Part shown: positions 43,359 through 52,815 of the stretch, piece by piece
Numbering within the stretch: position 1 is the first letter of the stretch
How the letters are laid out: the number at the start of each line of letters is the position of its first letter
Assembly: GCA_019413955.1 (NCBI GenBank)
Contig: DXMX01000001.1
Coordinates: forward strand, 30,844-94,843
Reading direction: 5' to 3'
Length of the DNA stretch: 64,000 nucleotides
Source: Collinsella sp.
GTDB taxonomy: Bacteria; Actinomycetota; Coriobacteriia; Coriobacteriales; Coriobacteriaceae
The notes under the pieces: model-generated
Seen by the model: only the letters and a program-made list of their open reading frames with translations
Told to the model about the DNA's origin: nothing
Database searches by the model: none
Made by a program: the position numbers and the translations under genes

Positions 43359-43561
43359 TGGACAGTTAGTTCAGATACGTATTTTTCAGAGGGTGTGTAA
43401 AGGCCGACCTGAGCCCGATTGGGCTGAATTTGACTTTCTGAACCGGTGGAGACGCTCATATAAGGGGGAGAAAGGTTGTCATGGGGCTCAAAGTGACTTC
43501 AAACCACTCTATTAGCGCCAAGAAGCACGGCCAAAAAATACGTATCTGAACTAACTGTCCA
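43359..43561. mobile_element. 203-bp MITE-like element with perfect 28-bp terminal inverted repeats
   Basis: The left end (43359-43386) starts TGGACAGTTAGTTCAGATAC and continues CGTATTTTT minus overlap; the right end (43534-43561) is its exact reverse complement over 28 bases. The roughly 147-base interior has no open frame of note and includes a small hairpin (AGCCCGATTGGGCT). No clear target duplication is visible in the flanks. Size and ends fit a non-autonomous transposable element; a structured RNA is the alternative. Confidence 0.7.
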
Positions 43562-43817
43562 CAACCCTCCGCAAACCTTTCATTCCAACCCAAATCAGCC
43601 AACGTACGTCATGGCAATTCCCGGTAGGTCGCAGGGCGCTTCGCGGGCGGGCCAGGCTTTATCTGAACGACTTTGCGAAGCAACCGGAGTGAAGATGAAA
43701 ACACCAGACCGCCGCGGGGCACCCGCAGACCGCAGGGACGGGAGCAGCTATACTACTCTCAGTAGTTAAGGGTCGCGGATTGGCCGCGTCACCGCTCTCA
43801 ACAGGAGGTCTTTGTTT
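43562..43817. other. Gene-free stretch upstream of purE
   Basis: No gene is seen. GCTTCGC (near 43637) and GCGAAGC (near 43674) form an inverted repeat, and TATACT at 43749-43754 is a plausible -10 for purE, though no matching -35 is clear. Confidence 0.4.
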
Positions 43818-44282
43818 ATGGCAGATCAAAAGCCGGTTGTCGGGATTATCATGGGCTCCAAGTCCGATCTGGGCGTTATGGAAGGCTGCACCGCCGAGCT
43901 CGAGGCGCTTGGTGTGCCCTATGAGCTCGTCATTGCGAGCGCACACCGCACGCCGGCGAAGGTCCACGAGTGGGCCTCGACTGCTGCCGATCGCGGTATC
44001 AAAGTGATTATCGCCGCCGCCGGCAAGGCCGCTCACCTGGGTGGTGTCGTGGCTGCCTTTACGCCGCTGCCGGTCATCGGCGTGCCTATGAAGACGAGTG
44101 ACCTGGGCGGCATGGATTCGCTGCTGTCGATGGTGCAGATGCCTTCGGGCGTGCCCGTGGCCTGCGTTGCCATCAACGGCGCCAAGAACGCCGCCATCTA
44201 CGCCACGCAGATTCTGGGCGCTTGCGACCCCGAGTACCGCAAGGTTATCGAGAAGATGAAGCAGGAGATGGCCGACGCCTAG
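43818..44282 (+). CDS. purE: N5-carboxyaminoimidazole ribonucleotide mutase
   Basis: PurE (class I) moves the carboxyl group of N5-CAIR to make CAIR in purine synthesis. The 154 residues contain GIIMGSKSDL, the conserved SAHRTP and the C-terminal QILGACDPEYRKV. ATG 43818 follows AGGAGGT with an 8-base spacer. No purK is adjacent in the window. Confidence 0.95.
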   Translation: MADQKPVVGIIMGSKSDLGVMEGCTAELEALGVPYELVIASAHRTPAKVHEWASTAADRGIKVIIAAAGKAAHLGGVVAAFTPLPVIGVPMKTSDLGGMDSLLSMVQMPSGVPVACVAINGAKNAAIYATQILGACDPEYRKVIEKMKQEMADA

Positions 44283-44317
44283 GCGTTCCGCCGTTTCACC
44301 GCAGTATAAGGAGAGCC

Positions 44318-45322
44318 ATGTCCGACTATCAGGGAAAACGATTCAAGGCTTCTCAGATTCCCGATCCGTCGAAGCCGGGTGCTGCCCATGCGGCACAGCA
44401 GGGTCGGACATCCTCTCCTCAGCAGCCGCGCGCGCCGCGTCCCGTAACGCCGATGTCCCATCATCGCCAGGATACGCCGGCTGCATATCGCCCTTCGTCG
44501 TATGATACGGCCAAGAAAGAATCGCGTTCTACGAAACAGTCGGGCGCTGCTCCGTCGAGCTATACCGAGCCGCCGCGCAAAAAGCGCCGCTCCGTTATCC
44601 CCATCTTGCTCATCATTATTGGCATCGGCCTAATCGTTGCTGCTGCCGCCATCTTTATCAACGCCCAGATTGGCTACAAGCAGGCGAGCGAGTCGTATCA
44701 AAAGATCGAAAAACAATATGTGAGCGACAAGGACGCCAGCGGCGTGCCGATTATCGACTTTGATGCACTTGCCCAGACGAATCCCGAGGTTGTGGGTTGG
44801 ATTTATGCGCCCGGCACCAACATCAACTATCCCGTCGTGCAGACCAGCAACAACTCCAAATACCTCAACACGCTGTTTGACGGTACGGCTAACGCGTCCG
44901 GTGCCATCTTCTTGGATAGCGACGACACCGCGCCGGGCATGGTGGATCAGCAGACCACGATCTACGGCCACCATATGAACGATGGGTCGATGTTCAACGT
45001 GATTTCGGACACCACCGACCAAGCGACGTTCGATAGCATCGAGTACGTGTATTACATCACGCGCGATGCAACGTATAAGCTGCGTCCGCTGGCGACCAAG
45101 GTGGTCGAGGACACGTATGCCAAGGCGCGCACGCCCAACTTTGAGGGCGATGACGGACTGAAGAATTATCTGTCCGAGATGCTCGACGGTGCCTCTGCCG
45201 TGGCGAGCGATGCCACCGATCGTGCCGCTTCGGCAACCAAGGTCGTAACGCTTGTGACCTGCCGTTCGCTGTCATTTAGCAATACGCGCGCCGTCATGGT
45301 GCTCACGCCGGTCGAGGAATAA
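44318..45322 (+). CDS. Class B sortase
   Basis: Sortases join surface proteins to the cell wall. The 334 residues comprise a long Ser/Pro/Gln-rich cytoplasmic tail (1-90), one membrane helix (about 93-115) and the catalytic beta-barrel with His218 or His219 in YGHHMNDGSMF, Cys315 in TLVTC and Arg324 in SNTRAVMV. The YGHHMxxGxMF pattern marks class B. No substrate gene is adjacent. ATG 44318 follows AAGGAGAGCC, 36 bases after purE. Confidence 0.88.
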   Translation: MSDYQGKRFKASQIPDPSKPGAAHAAQQGRTSSPQQPRAPRPVTPMSHHRQDTPAAYRPSSYDTAKKESRSTKQSGAAPSSYTEPPRKKRRSVIPILLIIIGIGLIVAAAAIFINAQIGYKQASESYQKIEKQYVSDKDASGVPIIDFDALAQTNPEVVGWIYAPGTNINYPVVQTSNNSKYLNTLFDGTANASGAIFLDSDDTAPGMVDQQTTIYGHHMNDGSMFNVISDTTDQATFDSIEYVYYITRDATYKLRPLATKVVEDTYAKARTPNFEGDDGLKNYLSEMLDGASAVASDATDRAASATKVVTLVTCRSLSFSNTRAVMVLTPVEE

Positions 45323-45375
45323 AGTGTCCGGGCCCCGTCCCAAAAAGACTACCCTGGAAATCAAAAGGAGAAATG

Positions 45376-45792
45376 ATGCTTGAGAACGGCAAATCGATGC
45401 CTTCGGTTGATGCTTGGCTGCGCGAAGCCAAGGCCGATGTTTCGGCGGCTGATTGTGGGATGTACCTGACACACAACGGCGTGGTGCGCGCGACGCCCAA
45501 GGCCGAAGTGCGCGGAGTCGAGACCGATGGCGTGGCGCCAGGCCACAAGGTGGGCGGCATGGTGTTTGGCTTCGATGCCGAAAAGGTGCAGGCCGCTATC
45601 GAGGCGACGCGCACGATGCCGGGTATCGGCTATGTGCGCGTGTGGCTGGCGAGCGGCGAGCTTACCGTGGGCGACGACATCATGCTCGTGCTCATTGGCG
45701 GAGACATTCGCCCGCATGTGGTCGATGCGCTGCAGTCGCTCGTCGGTACCATCAAGAACGAGTGCGTGAGCGAGGTCGAGCGCGAGGCGTAA
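45376..45792 (+). CDS. MoaE-like protein
   Basis: This 138-residue protein resembles the catalytic subunit of molybdopterin synthase: GVVRATPKAEVRG, then AIEATRTMPGIGYVRVWLAS, GELTVGDDIMLVLIGGDIRPHV and a final helix with TIKNECVSEVE, where MoaE has its Lys-rich C-terminal site. The Gly-x-Val-Arg segment and one Lys are kept, but other active-site Lys positions look changed. No other molybdenum-cofactor gene is in the window, so function is uncertain. ATG 45376 (GGAG 5 bases upstream) is favoured over ATG 45373. Confidence 0.55.
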   Translation: MLENGKSMPSVDAWLREAKADVSAADCGMYLTHNGVVRATPKAEVRGVETDGVAPGHKVGGMVFGFDAEKVQAAIEATRTMPGIGYVRVWLASGELTVGDDIMLVLIGGDIRPHVVDALQSLVGTIKNECVSEVEREA

Positions 45793-45825
45793 GGCCTCGT
45801 CGGCAATCCGAGTCTGTCTATAGCG

Positions 45826-45866
45826 AAAGCCCGCCGGCAGTTCATGTAGATCTGCCAGCGGGCTTT
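45826..45866. terminator. Hairpin between convergent genes
   Basis: AAAGCCCGC (45826-45834) and GCGGGCTTT (45858-45866), with inner GGCAG/CTGCC pairing, form a stem usable as a terminator from either side. Confidence 0.7.
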
Positions 45867-45898
45867 GATGTGTTGGAGCTATTTTGCTCGGGCGTTTG

Positions 45899-47128
45899 CT
45901 ACACGCGTGTGGCGTCCTTGGGGCTCATGGTCATACTCTGAAAACGGTTCTCCATATATTCGTTATCGAAATGCTTGTCATAGAACTGTGCGACGGGAAT
46001 ATTTCGAATGGTTCCGTTGACGCGCTGATACCAATAGTCGAGCGATTGCAACGTCATGACGCCGTCGATCAACATGACGGCGGTCAGGATGACGGTAGCA
46101 GAGTAGCGGCGTTTCCATGGAATCATATTGATGAGCTTAAGCAGGCGCGGCAGCAAGACCTTGATCCAGATGAGGCCACCCAGGCCCCACATGCAGGCAA
46201 ACGGCGTGCATGTGCGTCCCCCGGTCAATACCGCGATGGGATCGGGCATGCCGAATAGCCTAATGTGTGAATAGCTCCACGACACCACGCCAAATGAGGT
46301 CTGCATAAACCAGCCTACAAACACCTCGAAAGCGCCGCCGATCAGGGCACTTACCAGGAAAATGATCAGAGGATTCTTTTTATAGAAGCGGTTGAGCGCC
46401 ATGGTCATGAGCACCGCGCCAAATCCGTAGATGGGGCTAAAGGGGCCAAATAGCATACCGGCACGGTCCTGATAGACGCCGGGATCGACGACGACCATAT
46501 GCCAGACTTCCTCGAGAATGAGACCTAACACGCTGCAGACGAAGAATACCCAGAACAGGTTGAAGTAGTTGAGCTTGATGTAGCCCTCGCCGGTTTCGTC
46601 GCGGCCGAGCATCCCCTCGGCGGCGGCATCGCGGTCGAGCATCTCTTGCAGACGGCGCTGCAGTTCGCGCTCCTGGCGTAGCGTGGGGTCGACGGTGGCC
46701 GACAGCGCAATGAGGATGACAAGCTGGACGGCGGGGCGCAGCAGGAAGGGTCCGATGCCCTGGAGCATCACGTCAACTAAAAGCTCCACGACGGTAAATG
46801 CGATGAGGACGTAAGACAGGCGGGCGGCATTGCGCCGCTGGTCCTTGATGAGGTCCAGGCCAAAGACGATCAAGATGATCGCGCTTGCCGCCGAGAGCAT
46901 AATGCCGGCGACGATAAGGCCAACCGCGACCAGGGTGTTATCACCGAGCTTAGCGGCGACGTTGCCGTTAATGAGTGCGGTGATGACCTGCCACATAAAG
47001 ACGGCGACTGACGGGAGCGTGCCCACGCCAGATAGGGTGCACAGGACTGCGTAGACCTTGATGATAAGGGGGATCTTCTTGGCCTCCGTGGTGCTGGGGA
47101 CACTGGGGTCGAGTTGATTTCGATCCAT
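45899..47128 (-). CDS. CmpB-type integral membrane protein (putative ABC permease family)
   Basis: This 409-residue protein has about nine hydrophobic segments. The C-terminal half matches the family named putative ABC transporter permease (CmpB): YFNLFWVFFVCSVLGLILEE, then RAGMLFGPFSPIYGFGAVLM. The N-terminal half adds four helices and a charged loop (RQERELQRRLQEML). No ATPase or binding protein is adjacent, so transport is unproven. ATG 47128 follows AAAGGTAGCGT. It is the only minus-strand gene between purE and purN. Confidence 0.75.
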   Translation of the reverse strand: MDRNQLDPSVPSTTEAKKIPLIIKVYAVLCTLSGVGTLPSVAVFMWQVITALINGNVAAKLGDNTLVAVGLIVAGIMLSAASAIILIVFGLDLIKDQRRNAARLSYVLIAFTVVELLVDVMLQGIGPFLLRPAVQLVILIALSATVDPTLRQERELQRRLQEMLDRDAAAEGMLGRDETGEGYIKLNYFNLFWVFFVCSVLGLILEEVWHMVVVDPGVYQDRAGMLFGPFSPIYGFGAVLMTMALNRFYKKNPLIIFLVSALIGGAFEVFVGWFMQTSFGVVSWSYSHIRLFGMPDPIAVLTGGRTCTPFACMWGLGGLIWIKVLLPRLLKLINMIPWKRRYSATVILTAVMLIDGVMTLQSLDYWYQRVNGTIRNIPVAQFYDKHFDNEYMENRFQSMTMSPKDATRV

Positions 47129-47424
47129 ACGCTACCTTTCTCGTCTTGTAGTAGCCTACAAGGATACGCCGACGACCAGCTAAAAGACAGGACGAACGTC
47201 CCAATTGCAACAATGTAGCCCCTAGCGCGGGCGAGACACGGCGCACAGGAAGTCTTCGAGGCCGTTGCCCCTGAGAGCGGACTACCCAATAAAATGTTTG
47301 GTCGCAAAACGGATAATAAGCTCGGTGGGCTTTTAAAAAGCGCTGCTCATGCGCGGGGGAGCGCGTCGCGCCGTGCGTATAATAAGGTGGGTAACGCCAA
47401 AATACGAGGCTCTGAGGGGATGCC

Positions 47425-49095
47425 ATGTCTCAAGAAACCATCCGCGCGGCCGAGCGTGCCGCGGGACAGGTGAACGCCATGTCGACGTATGATCCGGACT
47501 CTGACCAGCTGCATGAGGAATGCGGCGTTTTTGGTGTCTGGGCGCCCGATCGCGACGTGGCTCGACTGACGTACTTTGGCCTGCGTGCACTGCAGCATCG
47601 CGGCCAAGAATCGGCGGGAATCGCCGTTGGTGACGGCGGTACGGTTATGGTCCGCAAGGATCTGGGCCTGCTCGACCGCGTGTTCTCCAATGCCGACTTG
47701 TCGACGCTCTCCGGTCAGCTGGCCGTGGGTCATGTGCGCTACGGCACCGCCGGCGCCAAGAGCTGGGAAGCCTCTCAGCCGCACCTCTCTACCATCAATA
47801 GCGTCATTATCGCGCTCGCGCACAACGGCACCCTCGTCAACACCGACGAGCTGCGTCGCCAGCTGATCGAGCTGGGCGTACCGTTCCTCTCCAACTCGGA
47901 TTCCGAGGTCGCGACCAAACTCATCGGCTACTTTACTCAGCGTACTGGCCATCTGCGCGAGGGCATTCGCAAGACCATGGAGCTCGTGCGCGGCGGCTAC
48001 GCCATGACGCTCATCAACGAGCAGGCGCTCTACGCATTCCGCGATCCGCACGGCATTCGCCCGCTCGTGCTGGGAAAGCTGGTGGATGAGGGCCTGGACC
48101 AGGCCGATGCCGCATCCGTTTCGCAGCTGCCGTCGCAGGACGGCGCCGCGACGGTCGACGCCACCACCCATGTCACGCGCGCCGGCGGCTGGGTCGTTGC
48201 CTCCGAGACCTGCGCGCTCGATATCGTGGGCGCCGAGTACGTCCGCGACGTCCGTCCCGGTGAGATTTTGCGCATCAGCGCCGAGGGCCTTGTGTCCGAG
48301 CAGGGCGTGCCTGCCGCCGAAGAGCCTGCTAACTGCATTTTTGAGCAGGTCTACTTTGCTCGCCCCGATTCCATCATGAACGGCAAGAGCGTCTACGCCT
48401 GCCGTTATGACATGGGTCGTCAGCTGGCACATGAGGAGCCCGTCGAGGCCGACCTGGTCATCGGCGTGCCCGACTCCGGCCTGCCGCCCGCGGAGGGCTA
48501 TTCGCACGAGAGTGGCATTCCCTTTGGCGAGGGCCTCATCAAGAACCGCTATGTGGGCCGTACGTTTATCGAGCCTACGCAGGAGCTGCGTGCCATGGGC
48601 GTGCGTATGAAGCTCAACCCGCTGCGTGACAACATCGAGGGCAAGCGCCTGGTCGTCATCGACGACTCCATCGTGCGCGGCACCACCATGGTGCAGCTCG
48701 TCAAGATGCTGCGCAACGCCGGCGCCAAGGAGATTCATATCCGCATCAACTCGCCCGAGGTCATCTGGCCGTGCTTCTACGGTATCGATACCGACGTGCA
48801 GTCGCAGCTTATCAGCGCCAACAAGACGGTCGACGAGATTTGCGAGTATATCGGCGCCGATTCGCTGGCCTTCCTTTCGGTCGAGGGCCTGCTTAAGGTC
48901 ATGCCCAAGGGCGGTTACTGCGATGCGTGCTTTACCGGCCGCTACCCCGTGGCGATTCCCGAGAGCTTTGGCCGCGACAAGTTCATGGAGGGCTTTAAGC
49001 CCCGCAACCTGGACAAGCCGCTGCACTTTGATGACGACGCCGTGGTCGAGAAATACGACGATCGCAGCTGGGAAGAGGAACACGGCGAGGCCTAA
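47425..49095 (+). CDS. purF: Amidophosphoribosyltransferase
   Basis: PurF makes phosphoribosylamine from PRPP and glutamine, the first purine step. It has 556 residues. The N-terminal nucleophile Cys33 lies in HEECGVFGVWAP, implying removal of a 32-residue leader, or of a shorter one if ATG 47479 is used. The PRTase site VVIDDSIVRGTTM is present, as are four Cys positions compatible with the Fe-S form. ATG 47425 has GAGGGGA upstream. Confidence 0.95.
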   Translation: MSQETIRAAERAAGQVNAMSTYDPDSDQLHEECGVFGVWAPDRDVARLTYFGLRALQHRGQESAGIAVGDGGTVMVRKDLGLLDRVFSNADLSTLSGQLAVGHVRYGTAGAKSWEASQPHLSTINSVIIALAHNGTLVNTDELRRQLIELGVPFLSNSDSEVATKLIGYFTQRTGHLREGIRKTMELVRGGYAMTLINEQALYAFRDPHGIRPLVLGKLVDEGLDQADAASVSQLPSQDGAATVDATTHVTRAGGWVVASETCALDIVGAEYVRDVRPGEILRISAEGLVSEQGVPAAEEPANCIFEQVYFARPDSIMNGKSVYACRYDMGRQLAHEEPVEADLVIGVPDSGLPPAEGYSHESGIPFGEGLIKNRYVGRTFIEPTQELRAMGVRMKLNPLRDNIEGKRLVVIDDSIVRGTTMVQLVKMLRNAGAKEIHIRINSPEVIWPCFYGIDTDVQSQLISANKTVDEICEYIGADSLAFLSVEGLLKVMPKGGYCDACFTGRYPVAIPESFGRDKFMEGFKPRNLDKPLHFDDDAVVEKYDDRSWEEEHGEA

Positions 49096-49144
49096 AACCT
49101 GCCAAAAAGGGACAGGTTTATTTTGGTAGGTTTTACCTGCTGTT
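49094..49144 (+). repeat. GGGACAG-core hairpin after purF
   Basis: AAAACCTGCCAAAA (49094-49107) and TTTTGGTAGGTTTT (49131-49144) pair with one G-U; GGGACAGG lies in the loop. It overlaps the purF stop and ends in TTTT, so it likely terminates transcription as well. It belongs to the same family as 59290 and 60901. Confidence 0.7.
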
Positions 49145-49251
49145 TTGTTGATATGACGGCGCGCGTTGTTATGGCGCGCGCCGAAATGAACGCAACTATG
49201 AGCACCGTTTGGCGCCCGGGCGGCGGACGGTAGTGGGAGAGGAAGGCTCAG

Positions 49252-50355
49252 ATGAGCGACAGCAAGCATGTGACGTATGAGGATGCCGGCGTCGATACCG
49301 CCGAGGGCGGCCGCGCCGTTGACGCTATTAAGCAGATGGTTAAGGACACCAACCGTCCCGAGGTCATCGGCGGCATCGGTGGCTTTGGTGGCCTGTTCTC
49401 GGCTGCCGCGCTTAAGGATATGGAAGACCCGATTCTGATTAGCGGTACCGACGGCGTGGGCACCAAGCTCGTGCTCGCCCAGATCATGGACCGTCACGAG
49501 ACGGTGGGCCAGGACCTGGTTGCTATGTGCGTCAACGACATTCTGGCTTCGGGTGCCGAGCCGCTGTTCTTCCTGGACTACGTTGCCATCGGCCACATCG
49601 AGGCCGAGCACATGGCAAAGATCATCAAGGGTGTGGCCGACGGCTGCAAGCTCGCGGGCTGCGCGCTCGTGGGCGGCGAGATGGCCGAGCACCCCGGCGT
49701 CATGGCTCCTGCCGACTACGACCTTGCCGGATTTACCGTGGGCGTCGTCGACCGTCCCAAGATGCTCGACCCTGCGAACGTCCGCCCCGGCGACGTGATC
49801 CTGGGCCTGCCTTCCACCGGCGTGCACTCCAACGGCTACTCGCTCGTGCGTAAGGTCATTGGCGTCGACGGTATTAAGCCGGGCACGCCCGAGGCCGCCG
49901 CTAAGGCCGAGGAGCTGAGCCGTCCGCTCGAGGAACTCGGCGGTGCATCGCTGGCAGACGCCCTGTTGGCCCCCACGCGCATCTATGTCAAGCCGATTCT
50001 GGAGCTGCTGCGCGGTGGCGCTCCGGTGCACGCCATCGCCCACATCACCGGCGGCGGCATCACCGAGAACCTCAACCGCGCGCTCGCCGACGACGTCGAC
50101 GCCGTGGTCACCCGCAACGGCGCCGAGATGGGTTGGGACGTTCCGCCCGTCATCACCTACGTGTCGCGCCAGGCCGAGCTCGCGCCCAACGAGGCATGCA
50201 AGACCTTCAACATGGGCGTTGGCCTGTGCCTGATCGTCGCCCCCGAGGACGAGGCTGCCGTGACCGAGGCCCTGGTCGCGCTGGGCGAGAAGCCGTTCCG
50301 CGTGGGCGAGTGCGTCGAGGGCTCCGGTAAGGTCGTGTACTCCGATGAGCGCTAA
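49252..50355 (+). CDS. purM: Phosphoribosylformylglycinamidine cyclo-ligase
   Basis: PurM closes the imidazole ring to form AIR, using ATP. The 367 residues show VTYEDAGVDTAEGGRAVD, the ATP-site ISGTDGVGTK, and HITGGGITENLNR. ATG 49252 follows GGAGAGGAAGG. The 3' end overlaps purN by 11 bases, so both are co-translated. Confidence 0.96.
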   Translation: MSDSKHVTYEDAGVDTAEGGRAVDAIKQMVKDTNRPEVIGGIGGFGGLFSAAALKDMEDPILISGTDGVGTKLVLAQIMDRHETVGQDLVAMCVNDILASGAEPLFFLDYVAIGHIEAEHMAKIIKGVADGCKLAGCALVGGEMAEHPGVMAPADYDLAGFTVGVVDRPKMLDPANVRPGDVILGLPSTGVHSNGYSLVRKVIGVDGIKPGTPEAAAKAEELSRPLEELGGASLADALLAPTRIYVKPILELLRGGAPVHAIAHITGGGITENLNRALADDVDAVVTRNGAEMGWDVPPVITYVSRQAELAPNEACKTFNMGVGLCLIVAPEDEAAVTEALVALGEKPFRVGECVEGSGKVVYSDER

Positions 50356-51043
50356 CGAGCAGATGGCTGCTGCCGCGAGCCTGGGCTTTGTGCCCTACAC
50401 CCGTCCGACCGGCACCGATACGGCCGAGCCGCTCAAGATCGGTGTGCTCATCAGCGGTTCGGGTACCAACCTGCAGGCGCTGATCGATCTGATCGCCGCC
50501 GGCAAGCTCAACGCTTCGATTGAGCTTGTGGTGTCGAGCCGTCCTTCGGCTAAGGGTTTGCAGCGCGCTGAGCGCGCGGGCATCCAGACGCTCACGCTGT
50601 CCAAGGATGTCTATGCCGACCCCATCGCCGCCGACGAGATCATCGCGCACGAGCTGCTCGAGCGCGGCTGCGAATATGTGGTCATGGCCGGTTACATGCG
50701 CATGGTGCACACGCCGCTGCTGGCGGCGTTTCCCAACCGCGTGGTCAACTTGCATCCGGCACTGCTGCCGAGCTTTACCGGCGCGCATGCGATCGACGAT
50801 GCCTTTGCGCGCGGCGTCAAGGTAACCGGTGTGACCGTGCACTTTGCCAACGAGATCTACGACAACGGCCCCATCATCGCCCAGCGCGCGCTGGCTGTCG
50901 AGGAAGGTTGGGATGTCGACACGCTCGAGGAGCACATCCACGCGATTGAGCACGTGCTGTATCCCGAGGTCGTGCAAATGCTCGCCGACGGCCGCGTCCA
51001 CGTGCTGGAGAGCGGCAAGGTCGCCGTGGATCCTGTGAAATAA
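50345..51043 (+). CDS. purN: Phosphoribosylglycinamide formyltransferase
   Basis: PurN transfers a formyl group from 10-formyl-THF to GAR. The core begins at IGVLISGSGTNLQALID (about residue 34). The catalytic set Asn-His-Asp is visible in VVNLHPALLPSFTGAHAIDD and GVTVHFANEIYDNGPII. At 232 residues it has an N-terminal extension of about 30 residues. It overlaps purM and ends at a terminator. Confidence 0.94.
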   Translation: MSANEQMAAAASLGFVPYTRPTGTDTAEPLKIGVLISGSGTNLQALIDLIAAGKLNASIELVVSSRPSAKGLQRAERAGIQTLTLSKDVYADPIAADEIIAHELLERGCEYVVMAGYMRMVHTPLLAAFPNRVVNLHPALLPSFTGAHAIDDAFARGVKVTGVTVHFANEIYDNGPIIAQRALAVEEGWDVDTLEEHIHAIEHVLYPEVVQMLADGRVHVLESGKVAVDPVK

Positions 51044-51055
51044 TTACCCGCTTGT

Positions 51056-51097
51056 AAAGGCGGTTAGGCATATCGAAGACGCCTAACCGCCTTTTTT
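51056..51097 (+). terminator. Terminator of purMN
   Basis: AAGGCGGTTAGGC and GCCTAACCGCCTT pair perfectly over 13 bp, then TTTT. The 220 bases beyond it hold no gene, only an imperfect inverted repeat (GAATGCCGAG near 51181, CTTGGCATTC near 51229) and an AT-rich likely promoter. Confidence 0.9.
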
Positions 51098-51318
51098 ATT
51101 GCGCTTTATGCTGCTTGATTTAGCTGGAATTGAATAGGCTGCTCTTCTTGCCTGTCAATTACAGTAGTCGACTCTCATGTGGAATGCCGAGCTTCCGGCA
51201 TGAGATTATCTGGGAAAACGACCAGAAAACTTGGCATTCGGCTTCAAATTGCGCATAATTCTATTTATCATCTATTTAACATTTTGTTATCAAAAATGAG
51301 CGCAAGGAGGCTGGCTCA

Positions 51319-52785
51319 ATGGGTGAAGCAGATGGCATGGAGCTGATTTATTCACTCGTCGGTTATCCTGATGAAACCGAGTGGCTTGAATTTAAAGAAG
51401 GCAATAGCGATCCCGTTAGAACGGGGCGTGACATCTCGGCGCTTGCCAATGCTGCCGCTTACTGCGGCCGCGCATATGCCTATAAGATCTGGGGCGTGAG
51501 CGACGGTACGCATGAGCTTGTGGGCACCCAGTTCAACCCATATCACGCAAAGGGTAAGGGAAACCAAGAGCTTTTGATGTGGCTCAAGCTTGCGCTCTCA
51601 AACAATGCGAATTACGAGTTTGCGGTTATTGATCATGAGACAAAGCACTTTGTGGTGTTGAAAGTGCACGCCGCGAGCGCTCAGCCGGTCTATTTTGATA
51701 AGACAGCCTTCATTCGAGAGGGCTCTTCGACGGCAGAACTGGTTCCCGGTAGTGCACGAGAGGCGGAGCTGTGGCGTCGCTTACAGTCAGGGAACGCGGA
51801 GCTCGCTGTAGTTGAGAGAGATCTGACATCTCGAGAGGTCGCCGAAATACTAGATGTTGATGCGTATTTTGAGTTGTGCAGATTGAGAAGACCTGTCGAT
51901 TTGGACGGAGTGATGCTTGCTCTTTGTGAACAAGAGCTGATTCGTCGTCAAGATAACGGCCGATATAGTGTGACGCGCTTGGGAATGCTTCTGGTGGGAA
52001 AAAAGCTCTCTCGCTACCCGGAGCTCAGGAAACGCATGCTGCGAATCGTGCGATATGCGGGAAAAGGCAGTTTTGACATTGTCGGGGATACTGAAATCGA
52101 CAAGGGCTACGCTTTGGCGCTTCCACAGGCTGAACAGCTGGTCATGTCGATGATTCCGGCTGTTGAGGCACTGGATGGCGCATTTCGACGTATTCAGACG
52201 GCTTATCCTCAAAGGGCGATTCGCGAGTTACTATCAAACGCCGTGATTCATCAAGACATTGCTGACAATACGGCGGGGCCTCTTGTTGCGATTTACGACA
52301 ATCGCATTGAGTTCTCTAATCCCGGGACAACGCTTATTCCGGCAGAACGAGTGCTCAACGCCCAGCCGAAAACGCGAAATTCGATGATAGCGTCCCTCAT
52401 GCGCCAAATGGATCTTTGCGAAGAAGGCGGTACAGGCTGGGATTTAATCGTAGATTCGCTCGAAAAAGCCGGCATGCCTTCACCGGTTATCAAGAGTGAG
52501 GGCGGGCTGGGAACGCTCGTGACGCTCTATTGCGACTGTCCGTATACTCGAATGAAAAAAAGTGAGCGAAAAAACGCCGTGTACTGGCATGCCTGTCTTT
52601 TGTATGCCCAAGGTGAGTCGATGAGCAATCAGTCGCTGCGAGAGCGTTTTGGACTTTCCGATGAAAAGAAAAACACGGTGGCGATGTCTCGTCTAATCAA
52701 AGAGTGCCTGGAAGAGGCATTGATAAAGGAAGAGGACGAGGACGCGGGTTCCAAATACAAAAGGTATATTCCGTATTGGGCCTAA
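51319..52785 (+). CDS. AlbA_2/Schlafen-type ATP-binding regulator
   Basis: The protein has 488 residues. The N-terminal AlbA_2 domain (about 12-130) shows ETEWLEFKEGN and IWGVSDGTHELVGT. A central region carries a GHKL-like ATP-binding HATPase_c_4 domain at about 290-390, with AIRELLSNAVIHQDI and EEGGTGWDLIV. A C-terminal winged helix follows. Such RecG-like proteins are usually transcription regulators, sometimes near mobile or defence genes. Base use is more AT-rich than its neighbours, suggesting transfer. ATG 51319 follows AAGGAGG at a somewhat long spacing. Confidence 0.8.
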   Translation: MGEADGMELIYSLVGYPDETEWLEFKEGNSDPVRTGRDISALANAAAYCGRAYAYKIWGVSDGTHELVGTQFNPYHAKGKGNQELLMWLKLALSNNANYEFAVIDHETKHFVVLKVHAASAQPVYFDKTAFIREGSSTAELVPGSAREAELWRRLQSGNAELAVVERDLTSREVAEILDVDAYFELCRLRRPVDLDGVMLALCEQELIRRQDNGRYSVTRLGMLLVGKKLSRYPELRKRMLRIVRYAGKGSFDIVGDTEIDKGYALALPQAEQLVMSMIPAVEALDGAFRRIQTAYPQRAIRELLSNAVIHQDIADNTAGPLVAIYDNRIEFSNPGTTLIPAERVLNAQPKTRNSMIASLMRQMDLCEEGGTGWDLIVDSLEKAGMPSPVIKSEGGLGTLVTLYCDCPYTRMKKSERKNAVYWHACLLYAQGESMSNQSLRERFGLSDEKKNTVAMSRLIKECLEEALIKEEDEDAGSKYKRYIPYWA

Positions 52786-52815
52786 AGACAGGGAATGAAA
52801 AGAAGGAGGCGGCTT

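Noticed and set aside
43387..43533. Possible transposase or peptide within the 203-bp element
   Set aside because: No open frame of useful length or recognisable motif is present.
47347..50043. 898-codon open frame opposite purF and purM
   Set aside because: It spans two real genes and their spacer, the mark of an antisense shadow.
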